A DNA stretch of 64,000 nt from JAEUHM01 sp964538625 (GCA_964538625.1 CAZIGH010000004.1:62001-126000); one strand, 5' to 3'; positions 34,759 to 44,243 are shown, numbered from the stretch's first letter. Notes: generated from the sequence alone by a model not told the origin. Made by a program: numbers and translations.

Positions 34759-37700
34759 TCAGTCCATAAACATGAACTCGTTGCTCATCAGCAGCACTTG
34801 GGCGAGCTGGGAGATGACGCTCTGAGGTTTGGCACGATTCAGAGGCCAGCCCTCGCCATCACAGAAATCCGTATCTGACCTACTGATGAGCGTCACGCTG
34901 CCGTCTGCACTGAGACGTTCGATGCGCGGCGTCCAGTTGTAGCTGTCACTGTCTGTGCTGCCATCGATGCAATCGACCACAAAGTGAATGCTTTCGCCGC
35001 GCTGCGCTGTCACATCACATTCCACAACCACCGCAGCTTTCGGGGCGATGATCTGCTCTTTGAGTAGCCCTTTGGCCGAGCTGAAGATGAGGGCGCGCAC
35101 GCCGTTGCCGCGTTCACTGGAGCGTTTCACCTCTCCGCCCACACGGAGTCTGGTTGCACTTTCAAATGGACTGGTCCATGACACGACGGATGCGGCGGTG
35201 CGTCCTGGGTGCCCGCCGCCCGGCTGCACGAACAGGTGTCCCCAAGGCTCGGAAGGAACCTTCTCCCCCGGCGACCATGCTTTGCGCTGTGGGTTGAAGT
35301 GTTTGAAGGGTGTTATCTCCCCGTGGGTCCACTTACCGCTTTCATCTTTGCTCACGGTGGCCATGCCGTAGCGCCATGAGAATGCCACCGGCCCACGGCG
35401 CAGAGTTTCCGCTTCTCCCACGAACTGACGCGCAAGTTCCAGTTCCTCCGGCCTCGGATCGCGCTGAAGCACGCGCCGGTAGAGGGCAGTGATGTCATTC
35501 CCGGCAGACTCCACCAGCTTGTCTGCCTGCTGCTTCATGAACGGACTGTTCATGAGGAAGAGCGCCTGCTGCGGCACGGTGGTGGCGTAGCGTTGCGGGC
35601 TGTGTGCATCTGGATTGGCAAAGTCGAACATGGCAGGCACGGTCGCCTGCTCATACCGGTCCACGAAGTGGTAAACGGTGCGCCGCGTGTCCAGATCAGC
35701 TGCGTTCAAAGGAACGGAACGTCCTCCCATCTTCGCGGTGTTCAGCGTCCCGGCGACAAAGTTGACCGCGTCTCGCATGGATTCATAATCCAGTCGCTGA
35801 CGGTTGAATCTGCTGAGGAGAGCGTTGTCAGCGTCCTTGAGCTGCTTTTCTGGGGCTGAGGCGGTGCTTTGCTTGAAGGTGGTGCTGTTGAGGATGAGAC
35901 GATGGAGGTGCTTCAAGCTCCAGCCGCTGTCCATGAACGAAGCTGCCAGCCAATCCAGCACGTCAGCCTGGAGCGGCTTGTCTGTCTGCACACCGAAGTC
36001 GCTGGTTTGATTGACGAGCGGCGAGCCAAAGTGCTGAAGCCAAACGCGGTTTACCATCACCCGGGCGGTCAGCGGATTGTCCTTGCTCGCAATGGCCTTG
36101 GCCAGCTCCAGGCGGCCAGAGCCGTCCGTGAACTTCTGCCCGCCGAGGATGCCCAAGTTTGCTCGCGGCGCTACTTCTCCGCGGCGTGCTGCGTTGCCGC
36201 GAATGAAGACGGCCACGTCGCTTGGCTTGGGTTTATCCAACATGACCATGGCGCGGGGCGGTGCGCCGACCATCTCCACCTCCAGCTTCTTCATTTCGTT
36301 CCGGATGCTGACCGTACGGTCCAGATCCTTGCGGGTGAAAAAGGCATCCACCTGCTCCACCGGTTTGGAGAGCGGACTCTCTGGCGTGGACAAAAGAGCC
36401 CTCACTTGGTCCCAGTCTGCATTGTTGTTGTTCGGATCCGCCAGAGCGCCATGGAATACATCGACGTAGAGCTTCACCAGTTCGGCGGGTGTTTTGGGCG
36501 CGCCACGCGCGGCGAGTTCATTGCGCACAGTTGGGTGCAGTTTGCTGTCAGCGGCAGTGAGAGCGTCTTTCACCGGCTGCGCCTTTGAGGCAAAGTCCTT
36601 GTCTTCAACGTCGGCGAGCTGCGTCCATGCCAGTAGGACGGGGTGGTCCTTATGCTTCTGGAGGAACTTGATCCACTCGGTCACCACCTTGTCCCGCACC
36701 TTCGCTTGGCCTGCCTTGCCGCGAAACTCCTCGCCCTGCCAGCCGTGCCGCACCGCGTCACGAGCGAAGGCCAGGTAGGACTGCAAATTCTCTGGTTTAC
36801 GGATTTCTGCGTGGACCTCACGGTGGAAGGCCATGCGCTTCTCTTCCACCTTGGCCACGGCTGCTGCGTAAGCATCTGAGGCCGCCTTGTCCGGGCTGGA
36901 TCCTATAACCGGAAGCTCTTCCGGGATCTCACTGCTGTTGAAGATGGAGTAGAGCGCGTAGTAGTCCTTGGTGGGGATGGGATCATACTTGTGATCGTGG
37001 CACCGTGCACAGCTCACGGTGAGACCGAGCATGCCCCGCGTGACGACGTCGATGCGGTCGTCGGTCTGCAAGTCGCGGTTGCCAATAAAGGTATCCCCCA
37101 AGGTCAAGTAGCCAAGTGCTGCGAGATTCAGAGATCCTTTCCCATCCACGGGCGGCTCCACCCGGTCAGCGGCGAGCTGGTAGGTGAGAAACTTGTCATA
37201 CGGCATGTCTTCGTTGAGCGCACGAACCACCCAGTCGCGATAGGTATAGGCGTAAGGGTAGCGGATGTCCCTGCCTGCCACTTGGTAGCCCTCTGTATCA
37301 GAGTAGCGGGCCACATCCAGCCAGTAGCGCGCCCAGCGCTCGCCATAGTGAGGACTGGCGAGCAGCTTGTCCACGAGCCTTGCGACCTTGTCAGGGGTCT
37401 TGTCGTTGATGAATGCCTGGGCCTGGTCGTAAGTCGGCGGCAGACCGGTGAGGGTGAGGTGCAACCTGCGAACCAACGTGGCATCATCCGCTGCGGGGGC
37501 GAAGTTGAGGCCCGCAGCCTTGAGCTTAGCCTCCACCAGTTCATCCAGGTTCGCCGCAGCGGGTTTGACGACTTTCTGGAAAGCCCAGTGGGCTTCCGCA
37601 GAGGGACCGTGGGCGTGTTCGCTCTTCGCCGTCTTTTCCTCCGGCCAAGGCACCCCCATCGCGATCCACTTCTCCAACAGTGCTATCTCTCCATCACTGA

Positions 37701-38016
37701 GCTTTTCACCCTTTTTGGGCATTGGTTCTGCGCCCGGCTCACGCCGCACGGCCTTGATAAGCTTGCTTGCTCCAGGGTTACCAGGTTCCACCACCTTGCC
37801 GTAGTCCGTGCCGCGCAGCACGCCTGCGTGAGTGTCCAGCCGAAGGCCGCTCTCGTGGCGATGCCCTCCGTGGCAGTCAAAACACCGCTCGGCAAGCAGC
37901 GGGCGGATCTGTTTCTCGAAGAACTCGATCTGGTCCGGGGGAAACGCAGCCCTCGCCGCCACCGGCGCGCCGGTCAGCAAAACAAGAAGCCACGCTATGG
38001 GGGAAAGCGTGTGCAT
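34759..38016 (-). CDS. PSCyt1-DUF1549-DUF1553 cytochrome protein
   Basis: A 1085-aa exported protein. Signal peptide (HTLSPIAWLLVLLTGAPVAARA), haem motif C45-F-D-C48-H49 in a Planctomycete-type cytochrome c domain with PMPKKGEKLS, then DUF1549 (LHLTLTGLPPT, RYWLDVARYSDTEGYQ, CARCHDHKYDPI with a further CxxCH) and DUF1553 (NPLTARVMVNRVWLQHFG). PVC-specific family, usually paired with sulfatases and DUF1501 proteins and thought to act in polysaccharide breakdown. ATG 38016 is chosen because the signal peptide starts there. Divergent from the LysR gene. Confidence 0.92.
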   Translation of the reverse strand: MHTLSPIAWLLVLLTGAPVAARAAFPPDQIEFFEKQIRPLLAERCFDCHGGHRHESGLRLDTHAGVLRGTDYGKVVEPGNPGASKLIKAVRREPGAEPMPKKGEKLSDGEIALLEKWIAMGVPWPEEKTAKSEHAHGPSAEAHWAFQKVVKPAAANLDELVEAKLKAAGLNFAPAADDATLVRRLHLTLTGLPPTYDQAQAFINDKTPDKVARLVDKLLASPHYGERWARYWLDVARYSDTEGYQVAGRDIRYPYAYTYRDWVVRALNEDMPYDKFLTYQLAADRVEPPVDGKGSLNLAALGYLTLGDTFIGNRDLQTDDRIDVVTRGMLGLTVSCARCHDHKYDPIPTKDYYALYSIFNSSEIPEELPVIGSSPDKAASDAYAAAVAKVEEKRMAFHREVHAEIRKPENLQSYLAFARDAVRHGWQGEEFRGKAGQAKVRDKVVTEWIKFLQKHKDHPVLLAWTQLADVEDKDFASKAQPVKDALTAADSKLHPTVRNELAARGAPKTPAELVKLYVDVFHGALADPNNNNADWDQVRALLSTPESPLSKPVEQVDAFFTRKDLDRTVSIRNEMKKLEVEMVGAPPRAMVMLDKPKPSDVAVFIRGNAARRGEVAPRANLGILGGQKFTDGSGRLELAKAIASKDNPLTARVMVNRVWLQHFGSPLVNQTSDFGVQTDKPLQADVLDWLAASFMDSGWSLKHLHRLILNSTTFKQSTASAPEKQLKDADNALLSRFNRQRLDYESMRDAVNFVAGTLNTAKMGGRSVPLNAADLDTRRTVYHFVDRYEQATVPAMFDFANPDAHSPQRYATTVPQQALFLMNSPFMKQQADKLVESAGNDITALYRRVLQRDPRPEELELARQFVGEAETLRRGPVAFSWRYGMATVSKDESGKWTHGEITPFKHFNPQRKAWSPGEKVPSEPWGHLFVQPGGGHPGRTAASVVSWTSPFESATRLRVGGEVKRSSERGNGVRALIFSSAKGLLKEQIIAPKAAVVVECDVTAQRGESIHFVVDCIDGSTDSDSYNWTPRIERLSADGSVTLISRSDTDFCDGEGWPLNRAKPQSVISQLAQVLLMSNEFMFMD

Positions 38017-38133
38017 TGAAAAAGTGATGTTGGGAGTCTCCCAGAAGCTACGCCTGAACGGTCGGATTGCTATCTCAGAATCCACCGGGATTGCGCCTTG
38101 TTTCCCGCTCTGGAGCGCTGGAAAATCAGGTCT

Positions 38134-39003
38134 ATGGAACTCTATCAGCTTGGCTACTTCTTGGAGATCACGCGTCAGCGCAGTTTCACCCGCGCCGCGA
38201 AGCAACTCCGCATGGCGCAGCCTGCGCTCAGTCAGCAGATGAAGAACCTGGAAAATGAGCTGGGTACCGCACTATTTGTGCGTGGCCGCCGGGAAACGCA
38301 TCTCACCGCCGCAGGCAGGGCGTTTTTACCAAGGGCAGAGAAGCTGCTGCTGGATGCGGAGTCAGCCCGTGCGGCAGTGTCTGACGTGACAAACCTGCGT
38401 GCAGGGCGACTGGCGGTAGCCGCTATTCCCAGCGTGGCCGCCGGTCTGCTGCCTCCGCTTCTCAAACTCTTCCGCGAGTCCCATCCACACGTGCAGTTGC
38501 AGTTAATAGAGGAGAGTTCAGAGCGGGTCTCTGATCTCATCTCGTCTGGCTTGGCGGACGTAGGGTTTCTTCAGCTCCCCTCAGGTGGCCCGGCTTTTGC
38601 GGTGAAGAAGCTGGTCGAGGAACCCTTCGTCCTGATGGTAGAAGCCAGGCATCCGCTGGCAAAACTGTCCAGTGTCAAACTGGCAGCGCTGGCGGCGGAA
38701 ACCTTCATCTTTTACAGAGGACGTGCACGAGACACAGCCCTGCAAGCCTGTCGTAAGGCTGGGTTCGAACCGCAGAGCATGTGTGACGGCGGAGAGCTAG
38801 AAACGGTCCGCGCCCTCGTCTCAGCTGGGCTCGGCATCGCGCTGCTCCCGGCACTGGCTGCGGGCAGTCTGCCCAGAAGCCTACGCACTGTGGCATTGCG
38901 GGAACCCATGCTGCAACGTCAAATCGCAGCCGTTTGGCTAAAGAAAGGCGGCCTTTCGCCCGCTGCGGCGGCGCTCCTTCAGATCCAGAGCCAGCGGAAG
39001 TGA
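38134..39003 (+). CDS. LysR-family transcriptional regulator
   Basis: A 289-aa regulator. N-terminal winged helix at residues 1-60 (MELYQLGYFLEITRQRSFTRAAKQLRMAQPALSQQ is the classical start), then a substrate-binding domain beginning LRAGRLAVAAIPSV. Position, 118 bp from the divergent DUF1553 gene and upstream of deoC, suggests it could control either; LysR proteins often act on the divergent gene. No binding site was identified by eye. Confidence 0.94.
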   Translation: MELYQLGYFLEITRQRSFTRAAKQLRMAQPALSQQMKNLENELGTALFVRGRRETHLTAAGRAFLPRAEKLLLDAESARAAVSDVTNLRAGRLAVAAIPSVAAGLLPPLLKLFRESHPHVQLQLIEESSERVSDLISSGLADVGFLQLPSGGPAFAVKKLVEEPFVLMVEARHPLAKLSSVKLAALAAETFIFYRGRARDTALQACRKAGFEPQSMCDGGELETVRALVSAGLGIALLPALAAGSLPRSLRTVALREPMLQRQIAAVWLKKGGLSPAAAALLQIQSQRK

Positions 39004-39109
39004 CCACAGGTCGCCGAGGCCCGGAGCGGCACCCACATCGCCCACAACCCATCTCACCTCTGGCTCTCTCACCCGTTGCAGGCTGCGGACGGCACGCTAG
39101 ACTCGGCCT

Positions 39110-40045
39110 ATGGCAAGCTCAGCACAGAGTGCATTTCGTCGATTGCTCAGTGAGATCGGCACCGTGGATCAGGTCGGCATCGAAGAAAGGGTGTCGAAGT
39201 ATGCGACCCGCAGCATCAAGAAGAATGCCAAGGTCTTCGGTCTGCGTCTCGCGGTCACCATGGTGGACCTCACCACGCTGGAGGGCAAGGACACGCCAGG
39301 AAAGGTGGCCTCCCTGTGCAGAAAGGCGCTCTCGCCGCATGACACGGGCGACATTCCGCCCACAGCCGCTGTTTGCGTGTACCCGGCCATGGTCAAACAC
39401 GCAGCGAAGTTCGTGAAAGGCACGGGTGTGAAAATCGCCTCCGTGGCCACCGCATTCCCATCTGGCCAGGCACCCCTCAGCACCCGGCTGGCGGAAGTGA
39501 AGGCCGCAGTGGCGGACGGTGCCGATGAGATCGACATGGTGATCAATCGCGGAGCCTTCCTCTCCGGCGAGTTCGCGCTCGTGCAGGATGAAATCTCCGC
39601 CGTCGTGGAAGCCTGCGAAGAAGCCACGCTGAAAGTCATTCTCGAGACCAGTGAACTCGAAACCTATGACAACATCCGTGCTGCCAGCTTTCTGGCCATG
39701 CGCGTCATCCGTCCGGGGGATTTCATCAAAACCAGTACTGGAAAGACCTCCTCCAATGCCACCTTGGGCAACAACCAAGTCATGCTGGAGGCCATTCGCG
39801 ATTACTTCCTCGAAACCGGTATCCAGATAGCCATGAAACCCGCCGGCGGCATTCGCACCGCCAAGCAAGCGCTTCAGTTCCTCATCGCCGTAAAGGAGAC
39901 CCTAGGTGATGAATGGCTGACCCATACCCGCTACCGCTTCGGCGCTTCCGCATTGTTGAACGACCTCGTTCGCCAACTTGAGAAAGAACGCACCGGAGCC
40001 TACCAGGCACCCTGGAACTTCAGCGAAGCGACTGAAGGCTATTGA
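39110..40045 (+). CDS. deoC: Deoxyribose-phosphate aldolase (long form)
   Basis: Splits 2-deoxyribose 5-phosphate into glyceraldehyde 3-phosphate and acetaldehyde. The 311-aa protein has the extended N-terminal helix found in eukaryote-like DeoC. Motifs: TMVDLTTLEGKDTPGKV, CVYPAMV, ASVATAFPSG, ADEIDMVINRGAFL with the catalytic Asp, and the Schiff-base lysine in GDFIKTSTGKTS. The following aldehyde dehydrogenases would oxidise the acetaldehyde, so this is a deoxyribose-catabolism operon. Confidence 0.95.
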   Translation: MASSAQSAFRRLLSEIGTVDQVGIEERVSKYATRSIKKNAKVFGLRLAVTMVDLTTLEGKDTPGKVASLCRKALSPHDTGDIPPTAAVCVYPAMVKHAAKFVKGTGVKIASVATAFPSGQAPLSTRLAEVKAAVADGADEIDMVINRGAFLSGEFALVQDEISAVVEACEEATLKVILETSELETYDNIRAASFLAMRVIRPGDFIKTSTGKTSSNATLGNNQVMLEAIRDYFLETGIQIAMKPAGGIRTAKQALQFLIAVKETLGDEWLTHTRYRFGASALLNDLVRQLEKERTGAYQAPWNFSEATEGY

Positions 40046-40067
40046 CCCCATTTCCCGAGAGCACCAC

Positions 40068-41555
40068 ATGCCATCCAAACCCAAATCCAAACCCGCGCCC
40101 GCACGCGAACTCCTCTTCGGCGACCTGTGGGAATACGATCCCGCACCAGAGACGGCGGATCCGCATTTGAAGAGTCGCTACGACTTGTTCATCAACGGTA
40201 GGTTCGTCTCACCAAAAGCAGGACGCTACATGCCCTCCATCAGCCCGCGAAACGAGACGAAGCTGGCGGACATCGCCGTGGCCGATCCGGCGGACGTCGA
40301 TGCGGCATGCAAAGCCGCAAAGAAAGCGTTCGACTCCGTTTGGTCCACCATGCCGGGAGCAGAACGCGGCAAGTACCTTTTCCGCATTGCGCGGCTGCTT
40401 CAGGATCGCTCGCGTGAGTTCGCCGTAGCCGAGACGCTGGATGGTGGAAAGCCCATCAAGGAATCCCGAGACTTTGACCTACCCATGGCTGCTGCCCACT
40501 TCTTCAACCACGCAGGCTGGGCGGACAAGCTGGAGTATGTGGCACCAGGCCGAAACGTGAAGCCCATCGGCGTCGTCGGACAGGTCATCCCATGGAACTT
40601 TCCCCTGCTCATGCTCGCGTGGAAAATAGCCCCGGCACTGGCCATGGGCAATACCGTAGTCATCAAGCCCGCCGAGACCACCAGCATCACCGCACTCAAG
40701 TTCGCCGAAATCCTGCAGGAGGCAGGGCTGCCGCCCGGCGTGGTGAACATTGTCAGCGGCGAGGGCGAAACCGGAGCCGCCGTGGTCAACCATCCGCTCA
40801 CCGACAAAATCGCCTTCACCGGCTCCACCGAAGTCGGGAAGATCATCATGCGCTCGCTTGCCGGCACCGAGAAAAAGATGACCATGGAACTTGGCGGCAA
40901 GGCGGCAAACATCGTCTTCGACGACGCGCCGCTGGATCAGGCCGTGGAGGGCATCGTCAATGGCATCTTCTTCAACCAGGGTCACGTTTGCTGTGCCGGC
41001 TCTCGTCTGCTTGTCCAAGAATCCGTGGCCGATGCAGTGCTCGAAAAACTGAAGCGCCGCATCGCCGTGCTGCGAGTGGGCGACCCCATGGACAAGAATA
41101 CCGACATCGGTGCCATCAACTCCAAGGAGCAACTCACCCGCATCGACCTGTTGGTGAAAAGCGGCATCAAGGAAGGAGCTCAGATGCACCAGGCAGCGTG
41201 CAAGCTCCCCGCCAAGGGCTTCTACTACCGGCCCACCCTCTTCAGCGGCGTCAGCATGAGCCATCGCATCGCCAGAGAAGAAATCTTTGGCCCAGTGCTC
41301 AGCATCCTCACCTTCCGCACCGTGGATGAAGCCGTGGAAAAAGCCAACAACACCGCCTACGGACTCAGCGCCGGCGTGTGGACAGACAAAGGAAGCCGCA
41401 TCCTCAAAATGAGCACCGAGCTGAAAGCCGGCGTCGTCTGGGCCAACACCTACAACAAGTTCGATCCCACCTCCCCCTTCGGCGGCTACAAAGAAAGCGG
41501 CTTCGGACGCGAAGGCGGCCGCCAAGGCCTCATGGACTACTGCAAACTTGCATGA
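40068..41555 (+). CDS. Aldehyde dehydrogenase
   Basis: A 495-aa NAD(P)+-dependent ALDH. Cofactor-binding stretch PWNFPLLMLAWKIAPAL and TGSTEVGKII, catalytic Glu E274 in MELGGK and nucleophile C308 in NQGHVCCAGSR. Directly downstream of deoC (22-bp gap); acetaldehyde oxidation is the likely role. The next gene in the operon is a truncated ALDH, separated by a small inverted-repeat element. Confidence 0.95.
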   Translation: MPSKPKSKPAPARELLFGDLWEYDPAPETADPHLKSRYDLFINGRFVSPKAGRYMPSISPRNETKLADIAVADPADVDAACKAAKKAFDSVWSTMPGAERGKYLFRIARLLQDRSREFAVAETLDGGKPIKESRDFDLPMAAAHFFNHAGWADKLEYVAPGRNVKPIGVVGQVIPWNFPLLMLAWKIAPALAMGNTVVIKPAETTSITALKFAEILQEAGLPPGVVNIVSGEGETGAAVVNHPLTDKIAFTGSTEVGKIIMRSLAGTEKKMTMELGGKAANIVFDDAPLDQAVEGIVNGIFFNQGHVCCAGSRLLVQESVADAVLEKLKRRIAVLRVGDPMDKNTDIGAINSKEQLTRIDLLVKSGIKEGAQMHQAACKLPAKGFYYRPTLFSGVSMSHRIAREEIFGPVLSILTFRTVDEAVEKANNTAYGLSAGVWTDKGSRILKMSTELKAGVVWANTYNKFDPTSPFGGYKESGFGREGGRQGLMDYCKLA

Positions 41556-41564
41556 ACTGCCGGG

Positions 41565-41597
41565 TTAACCACAAATGCACACGAATGAACACGAATA
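41565..41597 (+). repeat. Left terminal inverted repeat of GxxExxY element
   Basis: 33-bp sequence beginning TTAACCAC, matched by the right-hand repeat at 42038-42070 in reverse complement at 29 of 33 positions (by eye). Each arm contains three 10-bp units close to ACGAATRGAC, i.e. one unit per DNA turn. It overlaps the 5' end of the GxxExxY open reading frame. Confidence 0.85.
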
Positions 41598-42030
41598 TGG
41601 GACGCTGACTAACGTCAGAGCACCGCGCGTGCGCAGCCGCGTTCAGCAGGAGTGGTTCTCCGACAAGCTGCTTCATGGCGATCTGGTCTATTCCATTATT
41701 GGAGCGGCCTTGGAAGTTCTCAAGGTGCTTGGACACGGACTTCACGAGAAGCCGTATGAGAACGCACTAGTTCGGGAACGACTCATACGCGGCCATCCAG
41801 TCCACCAGCAACGCCACTTTGAGATTTGTTACAAGGGCCACGTAGTAGGAGACTTCGTGCCGGACTTGATTGTGGATGACCGGGTCATCATCGACGCCAA
41901 AACCATTGATACCATCGGCGGTCATGAACGCGGTCAGATGCTGAACTACTTGCGACTCGCCGAACTTCGGGTCGGCCTCATCATCAACTTCAAGCGTGCC
42001 CGATTGGAATGGGAGCGCGTGATTCTTTAA
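41575..42030 (+). CDS. GxxExxY protein
   Basis: A 151-aa protein with the family signature G55-L-H-E58-K-P-Y61 in VLGHGLHEKPYENALVRERL and a PD-(D/E)xK-like core: VVGDFVPDLIVDDRVIIDAKTID, where the D...E/D-x-K pattern suggests a nuclease-like fold. Function of the family is not known. The ATG used lies inside the left inverted repeat, so the first ten residues (MHTNEHEYGT) come from the repeat. Confidence 0.8.
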   Translation: MHTNEHEYGTLTNVRAPRVRSRVQQEWFSDKLLHGDLVYSIIGAALEVLKVLGHGLHEKPYENALVRERLIRGHPVHQQRHFEICYKGHVVGDFVPDLIVDDRVIIDAKTIDTIGGHERGQMLNYLRLAELRVGLIINFKRARLEWERVIL

Positions 42031-42037
42031 TACCTTT

Positions 42038-42070
42038 TATTCGTGTCTATTCGTGTCCATTCGTGGTTAA
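42038..42070 (-). repeat. Right terminal inverted repeat of GxxExxY element
   Basis: 33-bp reverse-complement copy of the repeat at 41565-41597 (29 of 33 matches, by eye). The strand symbol reflects orientation relative to the left copy. It ends 14 bp before the start of the truncated ALDH gene and could affect its translation start. Confidence 0.85.
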
Positions 42071-42084
42071 TCCAAAACAGATTT

Positions 42085-42951
42085 ATGACCCGCATCCCCA
42101 TCACCAAAACTCCCAAGTGCTACGTCGGTGGCGCGTTTATCCGCTCGGAATCGGGGCGGGTGCAGGCATTGCATGACGCCAGCGGCGCGTTCTACGCAAA
42201 CATACCGCTCTGTACGCGCAAAGATCTCCGCAATGCCGTGGAAGCGGCAGCCAAGGCAGGGCCTGGCTGGGCCAAACGCACGGGCTACAATCGCGGCCAG
42301 ATTCTTTATCGCATGGCCGAAATGCTGGAAGCGCGCGCCTCAGAAATGGCGGCGGCTATTTCCCTTTCCGGCGTTAAAGATGCCTCAGCCACCGCCCAAG
42401 TGCGCACTTCTATCGACCGCCTCATCCACTACGCAGGCTGGGCGGACAAATACGAACAACTGCTCGGCAACGTAAACCCCGTCGCTGCTCCTTACTTCAA
42501 CTTCACGGTGACAGAACCCATGGGAGTCATCGGTGTCATCGCGCCGGATCAGCCCTCACTGCTCGGACTCATCAGCCTCATCGCACCCATCATCGTGAGC
42601 GGAAACACCGTGGTGGCAGCCGTGTCCGAGACCGCGCCATACCCATCCATTCTCCTCGGTGAAGTGCTGGCCACTAGCGACCTGCCGGGAGGTGTGGTCA
42701 ATCTCCTCACCGGCAAACGCAGCGAACTCGTCCCCACCTTTGCCACTCATGAACATCTACGCGGGATCGTGGGCGTGGCAAATGCCAAGGAGCGTGAGAC
42801 GCTGCGTAAGGGTGCCGCCGAGAGCATTAAACGCACTCACCTGCACCCCGCTGAAAACGCTGATGAATCCACCTCTGATGATGCCCAGGGTCTAGAGCAC
42901 ATCCGCCGTACACTGGAGTTCAAGACCACTTGGCACCCCATCGGCGCGTGA
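42085..42951 (+). CDS. Truncated aldehyde dehydrogenase-like protein
   Basis: A 288-aa protein homologous to the N-terminal cofactor domain of ALDHs (PDQPSLLGLISLIAPIIVSGNTVV; LPGGVVNLLTGKR). It ends before the region that would carry the catalytic Glu and Cys; instead there is an acidic tail. No ALDH-like remainder is visible in any frame downstream, so this is a shortened gene, not a recent frameshift. Its stop overlaps the GTG start of the beta-helix gene. It could be a regulatory or structural partner of the full-length ALDH. Confidence 0.78.
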   Translation: MTRIPITKTPKCYVGGAFIRSESGRVQALHDASGAFYANIPLCTRKDLRNAVEAAAKAGPGWAKRTGYNRGQILYRMAEMLEARASEMAAAISLSGVKDASATAQVRTSIDRLIHYAGWADKYEQLLGNVNPVAAPYFNFTVTEPMGVIGVIAPDQPSLLGLISLIAPIIVSGNTVVAAVSETAPYPSILLGEVLATSDLPGGVVNLLTGKRSELVPTFATHEHLRGIVGVANAKERETLRKGAAESIKRTHLHPAENADESTSDDAQGLEHIRRTLEFKTTWHPIGA

Positions 42952-44234
42952 AAGCCGTTACCATTCTGTGCCTCACCTGCTCTGTGCTCGCTCACGGGGC
43001 CGGACTTTCCACTGCGGATTACCCATCCATCCAGGCCGCTTTGGATGCGAACCCAGACAAAGTCATTTTTGTCCCCGCGGGGGATCATCTCATTAGCGAA
43101 AAGATCCGCATCCGGGGCCAGCGCTCCGGACTCTTCGGCCCTGGCCGCATCATTCAACAGAATCCTGAGCAGCCCATTCTCGAGCTGGAAGGTGCGCACT
43201 CAGCAGAAGTTCGCGATCTTACGCTTACGCGTCCCGAAGGCAGACAAGTGACCGACAAAGAAGCCATCACAGCCATTCGCTGCCAGCATCTCGTCATCGA
43301 GAACATCAAGGTTATCGACAACCTGTCCCGTGCCGGTGCCATCAGCATTCGAGAATGCCGTGACAGCCGCGTGAGCCACTGCTTGGTGCGCAACTACATG
43401 CGCATTTCCGTAGATGATCGCACCGCAAGCGCGAACTGGGGCTACGCCTTCAACTGCACGGACGGCACCGGCATTTCCGTGTCCTACTCCACCGGTACCT
43501 TGCTGGAAGGGAACCGCATCGTGGAAGAAAACCTCATTCCCACGCCCGAAATCAAGTCTGCGCACAAGCTCGGAGACTGGGTGAAAAAGAATCCGGCCAA
43601 AGGCCTCATCGTCAGCCAGCAGACGTGGGACGCCGGTTACACCGACAACTGGCAGCAAGGCTCAGGCATTGTCGTGACCGCACCGAAAGTGAGTGATGCT
43701 ACGCGAATCATCGGCAACCACATCGAGAATGCCGCCCAGGGAATGGATATCCACTGCGACCACGTCATCGTGGCAAACAACATCGTCATCAACTCCTTCG
43801 TGGGAATGAAGTCCATGCACGGCTCTCGCAACGTACTCATCAACGGAAACCAGTTTATCAAAAATTGCCTCTGGGCCATCGGCCTCATGCCAGGAGCGGG
43901 TTCTGATGCCGAGAATCGAGATGGCGGCTCCCTCATCGCCAACAACATCATATCGGACTTCGGCCATGGTGATGCCGCTTGGGTATGGGGGCAGAACCGC
44001 TCTCCATTCAAGTTTGAAAAGGGTCAGGAAGCGGACGATCCACCGCTCACCGACGTACTGGTCACGGGCAATGTGGTGCATCGCTTTGGCGAACCACGTT
44101 ACGCGTATGCCGTCATCATCGAAGGCGGTCCAAACACGCCACAGGGTTTGCGCTTCACCGGCAACCACTTCATGCCCGGCACGCAGGGCCTCTCTAACAG
44201 ACCGCTGAACGAAAACAGCGAACAGGCAAGGTAG
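42948..44234 (+). CDS. Secreted right-handed beta-helix protein
   Basis: A 428-aa protein with a signal peptide (KAVTILCLTCSVLAHGAG) and repeated short strands such as VIVANNIVINSF, VLINGNQFIKN and VLVTGNVVHRFGE typical of parallel beta-helix (pectate-lyase-like) proteins. Starts with GTG that overlaps the previous stop (GTGA). Likely a polysaccharide-binding or cleaving exoenzyme; active-site residues cannot be assigned. Confidence 0.78.
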   Translation: MKAVTILCLTCSVLAHGAGLSTADYPSIQAALDANPDKVIFVPAGDHLISEKIRIRGQRSGLFGPGRIIQQNPEQPILELEGAHSAEVRDLTLTRPEGRQVTDKEAITAIRCQHLVIENIKVIDNLSRAGAISIRECRDSRVSHCLVRNYMRISVDDRTASANWGYAFNCTDGTGISVSYSTGTLLEGNRIVEENLIPTPEIKSAHKLGDWVKKNPAKGLIVSQQTWDAGYTDNWQQGSGIVVTAPKVSDATRIIGNHIENAAQGMDIHCDHVIVANNIVINSFVGMKSMHGSRNVLINGNQFIKNCLWAIGLMPGAGSDAENRDGGSLIANNIISDFGHGDAAWVWGQNRSPFKFEKGQEADDPPLTDVLVTGNVVHRFGEPRYAYAVIIEGGPNTPQGLRFTGNHFMPGTQGLSNRPLNENSEQAR

Positions 44235-44243
44235 TAGCCAGCT

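Larger units (their letters stand above)
41565..42070 (+). mobile_element. 506-bp element: GxxExxY gene between 33-bp inverted repeats
   Basis: The whole 506-bp unit consists of one gene of the GxxExxY family bounded by inverted 33-bp repeats, sitting between two adjacent ALDH genes of one operon. It has no transposase, so movement, if any, must be in trans or reflects a diversity-generating or RNA-based route. No target duplication was seen. The symmetrical ends and its position inside an operon argue for an inserted unit. Confidence 0.6.

Noticed and set aside
36991..38019. 342-codon plus-strand frame in the DUF1553 gene
   Set aside because: Antisense shadow; the minus strand holds the recognised domains.
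39110..42951. Bacterial microcompartment locus suggested by deoC plus two ALDH genes
   Set aside because: No shell-protein genes are present in the window and the second ALDH lacks a catalytic site.
42951..44234. Frameshift as cause of the short second ALDH
   Set aside because: No ALDH C-terminal sequence is visible in any frame downstream; the next gene is a beta-helix protein with coupled start.
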